From Actinomycetes bacterium (GTDB lineage: Bacteria; Actinomycetota; Actinomycetes; Propionibacteriales; Propionibacteriaceae), in contig JAJZQV010000018.1 in the NCBI GenBank assembly GCA_021803025.1, positions 1 through 37,678 of the forward strand: a stretch of DNA of 37,678 bases. Direction: 5' to 3'. Positions within the stretch are counted from its first letter, which is position 1. Every line of letters begins with the position of its first letter. Position numbers and translations under genes: made by a program. Positions 15,996-27,422 of the stretch are shown in pieces. The notes beneath the pieces are model-generated. The model was not told the DNA's origin and did not search any database. It saw only the letters and a program-made list of their open reading frames with translations.

Positions 15996-18490
15996 GGGCG
16001 CCGGTGTCCTGGGTCCGCGAGTACGTCGCGCTGCCCGACGGGGTGACCGGCCGCGACATCGGCGACGCGCTCATCCGTGCGGGTCTCGAAGTCGAGGCCG
16101 TGGAGCCGGCGACCGAGATCACCGGGCCGCTCGTCGTGGGCCGCGTCCTGAGCTGCGTCGACGAGCCCCAGAAGAACGGCAGGACGATCCGCTGGTGCCG
16201 GGTCGACGTCGGTGCGTACAACGAAGGTGCCAGCGAGCCCGACGAGACGGGCGGCTCGCGCGGGATCGTGTGCGGTGCGCACAACTTCGCCGCCGGTGAC
16301 CTCGTCGTCGTCGCGCTCCCGGGCACGGTGCTGCCGGGCGGGATCGAGCTCACGGCGCGCAAGACGTACGGCCACGTCTCCGACGGCATGATCTGCGCGG
16401 TCGACGAGCTGGGCATCGGCACCGACCACTCGGGCATCCTCGTGCTGCCCGCCGGGTCGGCCGAGCCCGGCGACGACGCGCTGGCCCTGCTCGGTCTCAC
16501 CGACGAGGTCCTCGACATCGCCGTCACGGCCGACATGGGCTACTGCCTGTCCATACGCGGGCTGGCCCGCGAGACCGCGCAAGCGTTCGGCGTCCCCTTC
16601 ACGGACCCTGTGGCGCTCACCACGCCGCCCCCGAAGGCCGACGGCTTCCCGGTCCGCAGCGAGACCGAGCACTGCCCGCTCTTCGTGGCGGTCTCCGTGA
16701 CGGGCGTCGACCCGTCGCGCCCGAGCCCCGACTGGATGGCGAGCCGCCTGCGCCTGTCGGGCATGCGGTCGGTCTCGCTGGCCGTCGACATCACGAACTA
16801 CGTCATGCTCGAGACCGGCCAGCCGCTCCACGCGTACGACGCCGACCGGCTGTCCGGCGGCATCGTCGTGCGGGAGGCGCGGCCGGGGGAGAGGCTCACC
16901 ACCCTCGACGACGTCGACCGCGTCCTGAGCCCGGAGGACCTCGTCATCACCGACGACTCCGGCGTCATCGGGCTGGCGGGCGTGATGGGTGGGCAGACGA
17001 CCGAGCTGTCAGCGTCCACGACGAACATCCTCATCGAGGCCGCGTCCTTCGCGCCCGTGCGGATCAGCCGTACCGCGAGGCGGCACAAGCTGCCCAGCGA
17101 GGCCTCCCGCCGCTTCGAGCGGTGGGTCGACCCTGCCGCTGCCTACTCGGCGGCGCACCGCGTCGCCGACCTCCTCGTCGAGCTCGCCGGCGGCACGGTC
17201 TCCGACGCCGAGACCGTCTACGGCACCGTGCCCCCGATGCCCGTCCAGACGATCCGCGGGACGCTGCCCGCGGAGGTGCTCGGGGCTCCGGTGGGCATCG
17301 ACCGTGTGGTCGACATCCTCAGCGGCTCGGGTGTCGCCGTGACCCGCGAGGGCGACCAGCTCACGCTCGTCCCGCCGACGTGGCGCCCGGACCTCGTGGA
17401 CGCGTACGACTACGTCGAGGAGGTCGGCAACAAGGTCGGCCTCGACACGATCGAGCCCGTGCTGCCGCGGCCGACGGGCGGCCGAGGCCTCACCGCCACG
17501 CAGAAGGCCCGGAGGGCGCTCAGTGCCGCCCTGCCGGCGGCCGGCTTCGTCGAGGTCATCCAGTTCCCGTTCCTCGCCGAGACCGACATCGACAAGCTGG
17601 GCGCCGGTCCCGACGACGACAGGCGCGAGCTCGTACGGCTGGCGAACCCGCTCGCCGAAACGGCGCCGTACCTGCGTACGACCCTGCTGCCCGGGCTCTT
17701 CGGCGCCGTCCTGCGCAACCAGTCGCGCGGTCAGACCGACCTGGCCCTGTACGAGGTGGGGTCGGTGTTCCGCGGGCCTTTGGGTGTGGCGCCCATGCCG
17801 TCGGTCGAAGGGCGGCCCTCCGCGGACGACCTCGCCGCGATCGCTGCGGCTCTTCCGCAGCAGCCCGCGCACGTGGCCTGCTTGCTCACCGGCGAGTGGC
17901 TGCCCGCCACGGCCGGCCGCCCCGCCGTCCCGGCCGGGTGGCAGCAGGCGATCGCCTTCGCGGAGACCGTGGGTCGGGCTCTGGGGGTACGGATCGAGCG
18001 CACCGCCGACTCGTACGCGCCGTACCACCCGGGCCGGTGCGCCCGCCTGGTCGTCGACGGGGTCACGGTCGGCCATGCCGGCGAGCTGCACCCGAACGTC
18101 TGCCAGGCGTACGGGCTCCCGGCGCGTACGGCGGCCGCCGAGCTGTCGTTCGAGGCACTGTGCCGCCTTCTTCCCGGTCCGGGATCGGTGGCGCCGGTCT
18201 CGTCATGGCCGGTCGCCAAGGAGGACGTCGCCCTCATCGTCGACGCCTCCGTCCAGGCGGGTGACGTGGAGGCCGCGCTCCGCGAGGGCGCCGGGGAGCT
18301 CCTGGAGGACGTCCGGCTCTTCGACGTGTACGTGTCGGACGCCATCGGGGCGGGCAAGAAGTCTCTCGCGTTCGCGCTGCGGCTCCGCGCGCCCGACCGG
18401 ACGCTCACGGAGGCCGACGCGGCCGCCGCCCGGGACGCGGCCGTCGCCGTCGCCGTCGAGCGGTACCACGCGGTGCAGCGCATCGCCTGA
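15992..18490 (+). CDS. pheT: Phenylalanyl-tRNA synthetase beta subunit
   Basis: A protein of 832 residues, near the usual 790-830. Domains in order: N-terminal region, OB-fold tRNA-binding domain (about 40-155), B3/B4 editing domain (about 215-375; contains HKLPSEASRRFERW), B5 domain (about 410-480), the class II-like core, and the C-terminal ferredoxin-fold anticodon-binding domain (about 740-832; SSWPVAKEDVALIVD, LFDVY, KKSLAFALRL). ATG 15992 overlaps the pheS stop (ATGA) behind GGAGGA, so the two subunits are translated in step. Confidence 0.97.
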   Translation: MRAPVSWVREYVALPDGVTGRDIGDALIRAGLEVEAVEPATEITGPLVVGRVLSCVDEPQKNGRTIRWCRVDVGAYNEGASEPDETGGSRGIVCGAHNFAAGDLVVVALPGTVLPGGIELTARKTYGHVSDGMICAVDELGIGTDHSGILVLPAGSAEPGDDALALLGLTDEVLDIAVTADMGYCLSIRGLARETAQAFGVPFTDPVALTTPPPKADGFPVRSETEHCPLFVAVSVTGVDPSRPSPDWMASRLRLSGMRSVSLAVDITNYVMLETGQPLHAYDADRLSGGIVVREARPGERLTTLDDVDRVLSPEDLVITDDSGVIGLAGVMGGQTTELSASTTNILIEAASFAPVRISRTARRHKLPSEASRRFERWVDPAAAYSAAHRVADLLVELAGGTVSDAETVYGTVPPMPVQTIRGTLPAEVLGAPVGIDRVVDILSGSGVAVTREGDQLTLVPPTWRPDLVDAYDYVEEVGNKVGLDTIEPVLPRPTGGRGLTATQKARRALSAALPAAGFVEVIQFPFLAETDIDKLGAGPDDDRRELVRLANPLAETAPYLRTTLLPGLFGAVLRNQSRGQTDLALYEVGSVFRGPLGVAPMPSVEGRPSADDLAAIAAALPQQPAHVACLLTGEWLPATAGRPAVPAGWQQAIAFAETVGRALGVRIERTADSYAPYHPGRCARLVVDGVTVGHAGELHPNVCQAYGLPARTAAAELSFEALCRLLPGPGSVAPVSSWPVAKEDVALIVDASVQAGDVEAALREGAGELLEDVRLFDVYVSDAIGAGKKSLAFALRLRAPDRTLTEADAAAARDAAVAVAVERYHAVQRIA

Positions 18491-18523
18491 GGCCTTCTGG
18501 CGGCTCCCACGAGCCGGAGGGCC
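18491..18523 (+). terminator. Possible transcription end hairpin after pheT
   Basis: Stem GGCCTTC (18491-18497) with GAGGGCC (18517-18523) and, after a 3-base bulge, CGGCTC (18501-18506) with GAGCCG (18511-18516), loop CCAC. It starts right behind the pheT stop. There is no U tract, so it would be a non-canonical GC-rich terminator. Confidence 0.4.
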
Positions 18524-18530
18524 GGCCCGT

Positions 18531-18582
18531 CGGACACGTGCGACGTAGTTGCATAATAATGCCGAGTCATGCATGATCATGC
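18531..18582 (+). promoter_or_regulatory. argC promoter with two ARG-box palindromes
   Basis: GCATAATAATGC (18551-18562) and the perfect palindrome GCATGATCATGC (18571-18582) are two 12-bp sites with centres 20 bp apart, so on one face of the helix, as for paired ArgR boxes. A promoter fits here: CGGACA (18531-18536), 18-base spacer, AATAAT (18555-18560). Box 1 covers the -10 and box 2 covers the likely transcript start and the start codon at 18573/18579. Bound ArgR would shut the promoter. This short AT-rich patch contrasts with its surroundings. Confidence 0.75.
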
Positions 18583-19616
18583 CCGTGACGATACGTGTGG
18601 CGGTGGCCGGCTGTACCGGCTATGCAGGCGGTGAGGCGCTGAGACTCCTCCTCGGCCATCCCGAGGTGGAGATCGGGGCCGTGACCGCGAAGTCGAGCGT
18701 GGGATCCCTTCTCGGCGACCACCTGCCCCACCTGCCGGCCCTGGCCGACCGGCCGATCGTGGAGACTAGCGCTGAGAACCTCGCCGGCCACGACGTCGTG
18801 GTCCTCGCGCTGCCGCACGGCGCGTCCGCCGAGATCGCCGCGCAGCTCGGCGACGACGTGCTCGTCCTCGACATGGGCGCGGACTTCCGGCTCGTGTCCG
18901 GCGACGCGTGGAAGAAGTTCTACCAGTCGCCTCACGCAGGTACCTGGCCGTACGGCCTGCCGGAGATCCCCGGTCAGCGCGACGTGCTGCGCGCGACGAA
19001 GCGGGTCGCGATCCCCGGCTGCTACCCGACCTCGGTCACGCTCGCGCTCGCACCGGCCGTCGCGAACGGCCTCGTCACCGACGACATCGTCGTCGTGGCC
19101 GCGTCCGGCACGTCGGGCGCCGGCAAGGCGGCCAAGGTGAACCTGCTGGGCGCGGAGGTCATGGGCTCGGTGTCGGCCTACGGCGTGGGTGGAGTGCACC
19201 GGCACACCCCCGAGATGGTCCAGAACCTCGTGGCGTGCGGCGCCTCCGTACCACCCAAGGTGAGCTTCACGCCGCTGCTCGCCCCCATGCCGCGCGGCAT
19301 CCTCGCCACCTGCACGGCTCCGCTCGTGGACGGTGTGGACCCCGAGGCCGTACGTGACGCCTACACGGCGTTCTACGCCGAGGAGCCGTTCGTCCACTAC
19401 CTCGCCGAGGGTCGGTGGCCCCAGACCCAGTCGGTCGTCGGCTCGAACGCCTGCCACGTGCAGACGGCCGTGGACACGACGACGGGCAGGCTCGTCGCGG
19501 TCGCGGCCATCGACAACCTCACGAAGGGCACAGCCGGCGCCGCCGTGCAATGCCTCAACCTCGCCCTCGGCCTCCCCGAGACCATGGGCCTCAGCGACAA
19601 CGGAGTGGCCCCGTGA
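18579..19616 (+). CDS. argC: N-acetyl-gamma-glutamyl-phosphate reductase
   Basis: A protein of 345 residues from ATG 18579; ATG 18573 and GTG 18585 are close alternatives. It reduces N-acetylglutamyl phosphate to the semialdehyde with NADPH, the third step of arginine synthesis. The Rossmann loop [18 protein letters not shown] opens the protein, and the active-site Cys is Cys148 in [48 protein letters not shown] and [12 protein letters not shown] are family motifs. There is little or no leader: the start lies inside the second ARG box. First gene of the argCJBDRH operon. Confidence 0.96.
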   Translation: MPVTIRVAVAGCTGYAGGEALRLLLGHPEVEIGAVTAKSSVGSLLGDHLPHLPALADRPIVETSAENLAGHDVVVLALPHGASAEIAAQLGDDVLVLDMGADFRLVSGDAWKKFYQSPHAGTWPYGLPEIPGQRDVLRATKRVAIPGCYPTSVTLALAPAVANGLVTDDIVVVAASGTSGAGKAAKVNLLGAEVMGSVSAYGVGGVHRHTPEMVQNLVACGASVPPKVSFTPLLAPMPRGILATCTAPLVDGVDPEAVRDAYTAFYAEEPFVHYLAEGRWPQTQSVVGSNACHVQTAVDTTTGRLVAVAAIDNLTKGTAGAAVQCLNLALGLPETMGLSDNGVAP

Positions 19617-20794
19617 GCATGACCTTCGAGCCCGGACGCGACGGCGTCACCGCGGCGTCCGGCTTCGTCGCGGCCGGAGTCGCCGCCGGCCTCAAGTCGA
19701 CGGGCGCGCCCGACGTCGCCCTCGTGCGGAGCCTCGGCCCGCGGTACGACGCGGCCGGCGTCTTCACGTCCAACCGCGTCTTCGCTCCCTCAGTGGGCTG
19801 GAGCCGTGCGGCCGTCGCCGACGGGCAGCTGGCCGCGGTCGTCCTCAACTCGGGAGGCGCCAACGCCTGTACGGGTGAGGGCGGGCGGCAGGACACCGCA
19901 CGGACCGCCTTCCTCGTCGCCGAGCAGCTCGACTGCGCCCTGACGGACGTGGCGGTCTGCTCGACCGGCCTCATCGGCGTCCGGCTGCCGATGGACAAGC
20001 TGGAGGCCGGTGTCGTCGCCGCGGCGTCGGCGCTCGATGCGGCCGGCGGTCCGGCCGCCGCGAACGCGATCATCACGACCGACACGCACGCGAAGACGGC
20101 GACCGCCGTCGGCGAGGGAGGCTACGTCGTCGGCGGCATGGCCAAGGGGGCGGGCATGCTCGCGCCGGGCCTGGCGACCATGCTCGTCGTCGTCACGACG
20201 GACGCCGAGGTCGACGCGAGCGACCTGGACACCTCCCTGCGCGCGGCGACGCGCGTGACGTTCGACCGTGCGGACTCCGACGGGTGCATGTCGACGAACG
20301 ACACGGTCCTGCTGCTCGCCAACGGGGCCTCGGCCGTCCGTCCCCAGCCCGACGAGTTCACGAGGACGCTCACTCAGGTGTGCGCCGACCTCGCGCGCCA
20401 GCTCATCGCCGACGCCGAGGGAGCGGAGCACGAGGTCGCCATCCACGTCCGGAGCGCTGCGACTGAGGACGACGCCCTCGAGGTGGGCCGGGCCGTGGCG
20501 CGCTCGAACCTGTTCAAGTGCGCGATCGCCGGCAACGACCCCAACTGGGGCCGCGTCGTGTCGGCCGTCGGGACGACCCGGGCCGCGTTCGACCCCGAGC
20601 AGCTGGACGTCTCGTTCAACGGCGTCATGGTGTGCCGGGCAGGCGCGATCGGCGACGACCGCGCCCTCGTCGACCTCCACCCCCGCGAGGTGCACGTGTC
20701 GATCGAGCTCCACGCGGGCTCTGAGCAGGCGACGATCTGGACCAACGACCTCACGCACGGCTACGTCTCGGAGAACGCGGACTACCCCACATGA
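19613..20794 (+). CDS. argJ: Glutamate N-acetyltransferase (ornithine acetyltransferase)
   Basis: A protein of 393 residues. ArgJ moves the acetyl group from N-acetylornithine to glutamate; bifunctional forms also use acetyl-CoA. It is an Ntn-type protein that cuts itself: the cleavage site is Ala188-Thr189 in [10 protein letters not shown], Thr189 becoming the nucleophile of the beta chain. Other motifs are [46 protein letters not shown] and [13 protein letters not shown] 19613 overlaps the argC stop (GTGA); ATG 19619 is an in-frame alternative. Confidence 0.96.
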   Translation: MSMTFEPGRDGVTAASGFVAAGVAAGLKSTGAPDVALVRSLGPRYDAAGVFTSNRVFAPSVGWSRAAVADGQLAAVVLNSGGANACTGEGGRQDTARTAFLVAEQLDCALTDVAVCSTGLIGVRLPMDKLEAGVVAAASALDAAGGPAAANAIITTDTHAKTATAVGEGGYVVGGMAKGAGMLAPGLATMLVVVTTDAEVDASDLDTSLRAATRVTFDRADSDGCMSTNDTVLLLANGASAVRPQPDEFTRTLTQVCADLARQLIADAEGAEHEVAIHVRSAATEDDALEVGRAVARSNLFKCAIAGNDPNWGRVVSAVGTTRAAFDPEQLDVSFNGVMVCRAGAIGDDRALVDLHPREVHVSIELHAGSEQATIWTNDLTHGYVSENADYPT

Positions 20795-21630
20795 CCGACA
20801 CCCATGCGTACGCAGGCAGCACCGTCGTCATCAAGTACGGCGGCAACGCGATGGTCGCCCCCGAGCTCAAGGAGGCCTTCGCGGCAGACGTGGCCGAGCT
20901 CCGGAGCGCCGGCGTCGACGTCGTCGTCGTCCACGGCGGCGGCCCCCAGATCTCCTCGATGCTCACGCGCCTCGACATCCACTCGGAGTTCCGCGGGGGA
21001 CTCCGCGTGACGACGCCCGAAGCGCTCGACGTCGTGCGGATGGTGCTCGTCGGCCAGGTGGGACGCGAGCTCGTCAACCTCGTCAACAGCCACGCGCCCG
21101 TCGCGGTCGGCATGTCCGGTGAGGACGCGGTGACGTTCACGGCGGTACGGAAAGGGCTCGTGCTCGACGGCGTCGAGGTCGACCTGGGACTCGTCGGCGA
21201 CGTCGAGAAGGTGTCTCCGGGTCTCGTCCGCGACCACCTGGCGGCCGGCCGCGTACCGGTCGTGGCAACCCTCGCCCCGGACGCGCACGGGGTCGTCCAC
21301 AACGTCAACGCCGACACGGCCGCGGCGGCGCTGGCTGCCGCGCTGGGAGCCGTACGCCTCATCGTCCTCACCGACGTCGCAGGGCTGTACGCGGACTGGC
21401 CCAGCTCGACCGAGGTGGTCGAGCGGATCACGGCCGGCGAGCTCGCGGACCTTCTGCCGAGCCTCGAGTCCGGCATGCGACCCAAGATGGAGGCGTGCCT
21501 CGTCGCCGTACGGTCCGGCGTGCCTCAGGCGACGGTCGTCGACGGCCGCGTTCCCCACATCGTCCTCGCCGACCTCGCCGGCGAGGCTCACGGCACGACC
21601 GTCGTGCCCGACCAAGGAGTGACGCCATGA
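20791..21630 (+). CDS. argB: N-acetylglutamate kinase without the N-terminal helix
   Basis: A protein of 279 residues that phosphorylates N-acetylglutamate with ATP, the second step of arginine synthesis. The amino-acid kinase fold shows [10 protein letters not shown] (12-21), [30 protein letters not shown] and [11 protein letters not shown]. Only 10 residues precede the first strand, whereas arginine-inhibited relatives carry about 20-30 with a helix of the ALPWL type. Near the C-terminus [14 protein letters not shown] replaces the usual HSILLEIFTDEGIGT-like arginine-binding pattern, with the Glu lost and one residue shorter. ATG 20791 is the first start in this frame after an upstream stop, and overlaps argJ (ATGA). 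Confidence 0.95.
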   Translation: MTDTHAYAGSTVVIKYGGNAMVAPELKEAFAADVAELRSAGVDVVVVHGGGPQISSMLTRLDIHSEFRGGLRVTTPEALDVVRMVLVGQVGRELVNLVNSHAPVAVGMSGEDAVTFTAVRKGLVLDGVEVDLGLVGDVEKVSPGLVRDHLAAGRVPVVATLAPDAHGVVHNVNADTAAAALAAALGAVRLIVLTDVAGLYADWPSSTEVVERITAGELADLLPSLESGMRPKMEACLVAVRSGVPQATVVDGRVPHIVLADLAGEAHGTTVVPDQGVTP

Positions 21631-22780
21631 CCTGGCAGGAGCAGTACTCGGGAAGCCTCATCCACGCGTTCGGGCTCCCGGCCCGCGAGCTCGTACGTGG
21701 CGAGGGCGTCCACGTGTACGACGACGAGGGACGGCGCTACCTCGACCTGCTGGCAGGCATCGCGACGGCCTCGCTGGGGCACGCCCACCCCGCGTACGTG
21801 GCGGCTCTCGCCGACCAGGCGGCGACGCTGTCGCACATCTCGAACCTGTTCACCTCGCCGAACCAGATCGCGCTCGCCGAGAAGCTCTCAGCGCTGCTCG
21901 GCCACGACACCAAGGTGTTCCTGGCGAACTCAGGCACCGAGGCGAACGAGGCGGCCTTCAAGATCACCCGCCGCACCGGCCGGACGCGGATCATCGCGGC
22001 CGAGAACAGCTTCCACGGCCGGACCATGGGCGCTCTCGCCATCACCCACAAGGCGGCGTACCGCGAGCCCTTCGAGCCGCTGCCCGGCGACGTGACGTTC
22101 GTCCCGTACGGGGACGCCGAGGCCCTCGCCGCGGCGGTCGACGAGACGGTGGCGGCGGTCGTGCTGGAGCCCATGCAGGGGGAGGCGGGCGTGGTCGTGC
22201 CGCCCGACGGCTACCTCGCCGCCGCCCGTGACATCACGAGCGCCCATGGTGCCCTGCTGTGGCTCGACGAGGTCCAGACGGGCATCGGCCGGTCCGGCCG
22301 GTGGTTCGACCACCAGCGCGAGGGCGTCGTGCCGGACCTCGTCACGGTCGCGAAGGGGCTCGGCAACGGCTTCCCCGTCGCCGCCTGCCTCGCCACCGGT
22401 ACCACGGCCGACCTCATCCAACCCGGCATGCACGGCACGACGTTCGGAGGCAGCCCGCTGGCCTCGCGCGCGGCGCTCACCGTGCTCGGGATCCTCGAAC
22501 CGCTGCTGCCGCAGATCAACGCGGTGGGGGATCGCCTCGCCGCCGACCTGACCGGTCTGCCGGGCGTCGTCGCGGTCCACGGCCGCGGCCTGCTCCGCGG
22601 CGTACAGCTCGAGCAGCCGGTGGGGCCGGCGATGGTCGCCGCAGGCCTCGAGGCGGGCTTCATTCTCAACGCCGCCCGCCCCGACCGCATCCGGATCGCG
22701 CCGCCGCTCATCGTCACGAGCGACGACCTCGTCCCGTTCGTCGAGGCCTGGCCCGGCCTGTACGAGAGGGCGCTGGCCGC

Positions 22781-22784
<4 letters not shown>
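21627..22784 (+). CDS. argD: Acetylornithine aminotransferase
   Basis: A protein of 385 residues, a fold-type I PLP aminotransferase that converts N-acetylglutamate semialdehyde to N-acetylornithine. The start region has [29 protein letters not shown] binds the cofactor phosphate; [15 protein letters not shown] carries the PLP-ring Asp; the Schiff-base lysine is Lys243 in [20 protein letters not shown] follows. ATG 21627 overlaps the argB stop. argF, which usually follows argD in actinobacteria, is absent and argR comes next. Confidence 0.96.
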
Positions 22785-24651
<1,867 letters not shown>

Positions 24652-24672
24652 GCGCGGTGCGCGGGACCGTCA

Positions 24673-24693
24673 GAGAGCTTTCTGTGTGCTCTC
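24673..24693. terminator. Possible bidirectional hairpin between argH and DUF808 gene
   Basis: GAGAGC (24673-24678) and GCTCTC (24688-24693) form a 6-bp stem with a T-containing 9-base loop in the 40-base gap of two convergent genes. It reaches the DUF808 stop codon. No clear U tract on either strand. Confidence 0.3.
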
Positions 24694-25693
24694 AGGCACT
24701 CTCGCCGTGCTCGGGGGACCCCTCCGTCGCCGTGGTCTCGCGGGCGCGCGCGAACCGGCGGCGCAGCAGCGCGACCAGCATGAGCACGCCGACGACGACG
24801 AACCCGACCAGCAGGCCCACGAGCGCGGACGCGAGCGTGTCGACGAGCCAGCCGGCCAGGCCGCCGACACCGGCGACCGAGCTCACCGACTCCTCGAGGT
24901 GGTGCACGAACCCGTACGGCCCGTGCCAGCCCAGCGTGTACGTGCCGGCGAGCACGAGGTGTCCGCCGACCCAGATCATGGCGGCGATACCGATGGTCGA
25001 GATGACCCGCATCACGACGGGCATGGCCGCGACCAGGCCGTGGCCGAGCCGCCGGATGCCGGCCGCCTGGCGCTCCGTGAGCGCCAGGCCCATGTCGTCG
25101 AGCTTGACGATGACCCCGGCCACGCCGTAGACGAGCACCGTGAGGAGGATCGCGACGACCGCGAGCACGACGGCGCGCGCCAGGAGCGGCTGGTCGGCGA
25201 CCTCCGCCATCGCGATCGCCATGATCTCGGCGGACAGGATGAGGTCGGTACGGATGGCGCCCGAGACCATGGTGCGCTCGTGCTCGGGGCTGCCGATCTC
25301 GGCGACCTCCTCGCTCGGGGCCACCTCGTGGTGGCCGCCGCGCAGCACCTCGTAGACCTTCTCCGCGCCCTCGTACGACAGGTACGTCCCGCCCAGCATC
25401 AGCAGGGGCGTGATGAGCCAGGGCACGAACTGGCTCAGCAGGAGCGCCACAGGGAGGATGAACAGGAGCTTGTTGCGCAGGGATCCCCTGGCGATCTTGA
25501 GGATCACCGGCAGCTCGCGGTGGGCGAGGAAGCCCTGGACGTACCGGGGTGTCACGGCCGTGTCGTCGACGACGACGCCGACTGCCTTGGCGCTCGCCTT
25601 CCCGGCAGCGGCCCCGACGTCGTCGATGGAGGCGGCCGCGACCTTGGCGATCGCCGCGATGTCGTCGAGCAGGGCGGCCAGCCCACCTGCCAT
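24692..25693 (-). CDS. DUF808 family membrane protein
   Basis: A protein of 333 residues of the DUF808 (YedI-type) family, function unknown. The N-terminal MAGGLAALLDDIAAIAKVAAASIDD and DDTAVTPRYVQG, LPVILKIARGSLRNK and GGTYLSYEGAEKV are family-typical. At least four to five hydrophobic segments are seen: about 76-98, 165-195, 215-245 and 280-310. It ends in a charged tail. On the minus strand TACCCT (25726-25721) is a likely -10 and GAAGGGAC a ribosome binding site before ATG 25693. It is divergent from tyrS. Confidence 0.9.
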   Translation of the reverse strand: MAGGLAALLDDIAAIAKVAAASIDDVGAAAGKASAKAVGVVVDDTAVTPRYVQGFLAHRELPVILKIARGSLRNKLLFILPVALLLSQFVPWLITPLLMLGGTYLSYEGAEKVYEVLRGGHHEVAPSEEVAEIGSPEHERTMVSGAIRTDLILSAEIMAIAMAEVADQPLLARAVVLAVVAILLTVLVYGVAGVIVKLDDMGLALTERQAAGIRRLGHGLVAAMPVVMRVISTIGIAAMIWVGGHLVLAGTYTLGWHGPYGFVHHLEESVSSVAGVGGLAGWLVDTLASALVGLLVGFVVVGVLMLVALLRRRFARARETTATEGSPEHGESA

Positions 25694-25780
25694 GAGTCGG
25701 TCCCTTCGTCGTGAGCGCCAAGGGTAGCGAGTCGCGCGCCCGCGGCGCGGAAACCGTGAGGGTGCCCGCGACCCGATCGG

Positions 25781-25793
25781 TAGAGTGCGGCGG
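25781..25793 (+). promoter_or_regulatory. Leaderless promoter -10 of tyrS
   Basis: TAGAGT (25781-25786) lies seven bases before GTG 25794. There is no Shine-Dalgarno sequence, no T-box leader and no room for one: the gap to the divergent gene is about 100 bases. Confidence 0.5.
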
Positions 25794-27056
25794 GTGACCG
25801 GTGTACTGGACGAGCTGAGATGGCGGGGACTCCTCGCCGAGTCGACGGATGAAGAGGCCCTGGCCGAACATCTTGCCTCCGGACCGGTGTCCTTCTACGT
25901 GGGCTTCGACCCGACCGCCCCGTCCCTGCACTTCGGGAACCTCGTGCAGCTGATCGTGGTACGACATCTGCAGGCGGCCGGGCACAAGCCCTACCTGCTC
26001 GTCGGTGGAGCCACCGGGCTCATCGGCGACCCGAAGCAGGCCGCAGAGCGCGTCCTCAACCCCACGGAGGTGGTCGCCGGCTGGGTGGACAGGATCCGTG
26101 ACCAGGTGTCGCGGTTCGTCTCGTTCGAGGGGGAGACCGGGGCCACGATCGTCAACAACTTCGACTGGACGGTCCAGATGACGCCCATCGACTTCCTCCG
26201 CGACATCGGCAAGCACTTCAGCGTGAACCGGATGCTGGCGCGAGACGTCGTCCGCAACCGGCTCGAGACGGGGATCTCGTACACGGAGTTCTCGTACGTG
26301 CTGCTGCAGTCGATGGACTTCCTCCACCTGTTCCGCACGTACGGCGTCACGCTGCAGACCGGCGGCTCGGACCAGTGGGGCAACCTCACGTCAGGAGTGG
26401 AGCTCATCCGGCGTGCCGCCGGCGGGCGGGCGCACGCGATGGCCACCCCTCTGCTCACCAAGGCCGACGGGACGAAGTTCGGCAAGACCGAGGGCGGCAG
26501 CGTGTGGCTGGACCCCCAGCTGACCAGCCCGTACGCGTTCCACCAGTTCTTCCTCGGCGCCGAGGACAGCATGGTCGGCACCTACCTGCGGGTCTTCTCA
26601 CACAGGTCTCGGGAGGAGGTCGAGGAGCTCGAGCGCGCCACCGCTGAGGCTCCGCACCTACGGGCAGCTCACCACGCGCTGGCGGACGACGTCACGGACC
26701 TCGTGCACGGTGAGGCCGAGAGACGGGCTGCGGTGGCCGCTGCTGAGGCATTGTTCGGACGAGGGTCCCTGCGGGACCTTCCCGCCGGGATACTCCACGC
26801 CGTGGCGAAGGAGCTCAACGCGTCCTCCGTGCCCACCGTCGAGGGGCTGGGCGTCGCCTCCGCCCTGCAGGCTGCAGGCGTCGTACCGAGCGTGTCCGCC
26901 GGCAGGCGAGCCATCGCGGAGGGAGGCGCGTACGTGAACAACACCAAGGTGACGGACGCGGACGCGTCCCTCAGCGCCGACGACCTGCTGCCCGGAGGCT
27001 ACGTCGTCGTGCGTCGTGGCAAGCGCACCGTAGGCGCTCTGAGAACGGGAGCATGA
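25794..27056 (+). CDS. tyrS: Tyrosyl-tRNA synthetase
   Basis: A protein of 420 residues, a class I synthetase for tRNA-Tyr. The HIGH-type motif is HFGN at 46-49, the KMSKS-type loop is KFGKT at 228-232, and YVGFDPTAPSLHFGNLVQL, GGATGLIGDP, GGSDQWGN are typical of the bacterial TyrS. A C-terminal S4 RNA-binding domain covers about 345-415 (VPSVSAGRRAIAEGGAYVNN). GTG 25794 (MTGVLDEL) is preferred over GTG 25785 because it matches homologues and has leaderless spacing from TAGAGT. In mycobacteria tyrS is followed by the TPR/HAD gene pair; here an rRNA operon lies between. Confidence 0.96.
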   Translation: MTGVLDELRWRGLLAESTDEEALAEHLASGPVSFYVGFDPTAPSLHFGNLVQLIVVRHLQAAGHKPYLLVGGATGLIGDPKQAAERVLNPTEVVAGWVDRIRDQVSRFVSFEGETGATIVNNFDWTVQMTPIDFLRDIGKHFSVNRMLARDVVRNRLETGISYTEFSYVLLQSMDFLHLFRTYGVTLQTGGSDQWGNLTSGVELIRRAAGGRAHAMATPLLTKADGTKFGKTEGGSVWLDPQLTSPYAFHQFFLGAEDSMVGTYLRVFSHRSREEVEELERATAEAPHLRAAHHALADDVTDLVHGEAERRAAVAAAEALFGRGSLRDLPAGILHAVAKELNASSVPTVEGLGVASALQAAGVVPSVSAGRRAIAEGGAYVNNTKVTDADASLSADDLLPGGYVVVRRGKRTVGALRTGA

Positions 27057-27106
27057 CCGGCTTCGCGGGCCTGGTGAGCGCGACACGCCCGGGATGTAGA
27101 CCTGAC

Positions 27107-27135
27107 TTGACCCTCGCCGCGAAGGTACGTAAAGT
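27107..27135 (+). promoter_or_regulatory. rRNA promoter P1
   Basis: TTGACC (27107-27112), 17-base spacer, TAAAGT (27130-27135). It lies about 50 bases behind tyrS. Confidence 0.75.
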
Positions 27136-27318
27136 TCACCGAGCCTTGCCGATGACACGGACGAGGCGGACCGCGCAAGACGAGGCCTGAGGCCACGTGG
27201 AGAGCGAAGTTCGCCAGGCCGGATCGACAGGCCATCACTCACCGACGCAGATGACGGGACTGGTCCGACCAGCCTCGTAGTCCTCGTCATGGGCGGTGAA
27301 GGGCAGCAAGAGCCGAGT

Positions 27319-27347
27319 TTGACAGGCTCTGAGAGCCCGACTAAAGT
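27319..27347 (+). promoter_or_regulatory. rRNA promoter P2
   Basis: TTGACA (27319-27324), 17-base spacer, TAAAGT (27342-27347), a near-ideal housekeeping promoter. It has the same -10 and spacer length as P1, 212 bp upstream. Confidence 0.85.
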
Positions 27348-27402
27348 AAGTCGAGTTGCCCCAAGCGGCGGAGAGAAACCAAAGCGCAGGACGCACCCGA
27401 AA

Positions 27403-27422
27403 CTTGAGAACTCTACAGCGTG
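27403..27422 (+). promoter_or_regulatory. Antitermination-like box in rRNA leader
   Basis: CTTGAGAACTCTACAGCGTG repeats in the 16S-23S spacer as TTTTGAGAACTTCACAGTGG (29404-29423). Actinobacterial rRNA operons carry such TTGAGAACT elements in leader and spacer, thought to be Nus-factor antitermination sites. Confidence 0.6.

Noticed and set aside
25694-25793. T-box leader for tyrS
   Set aside because: The gap is about 100 bases and shared with a divergent gene; no T-box consensus is seen, and the -10 sits seven bases before the start.
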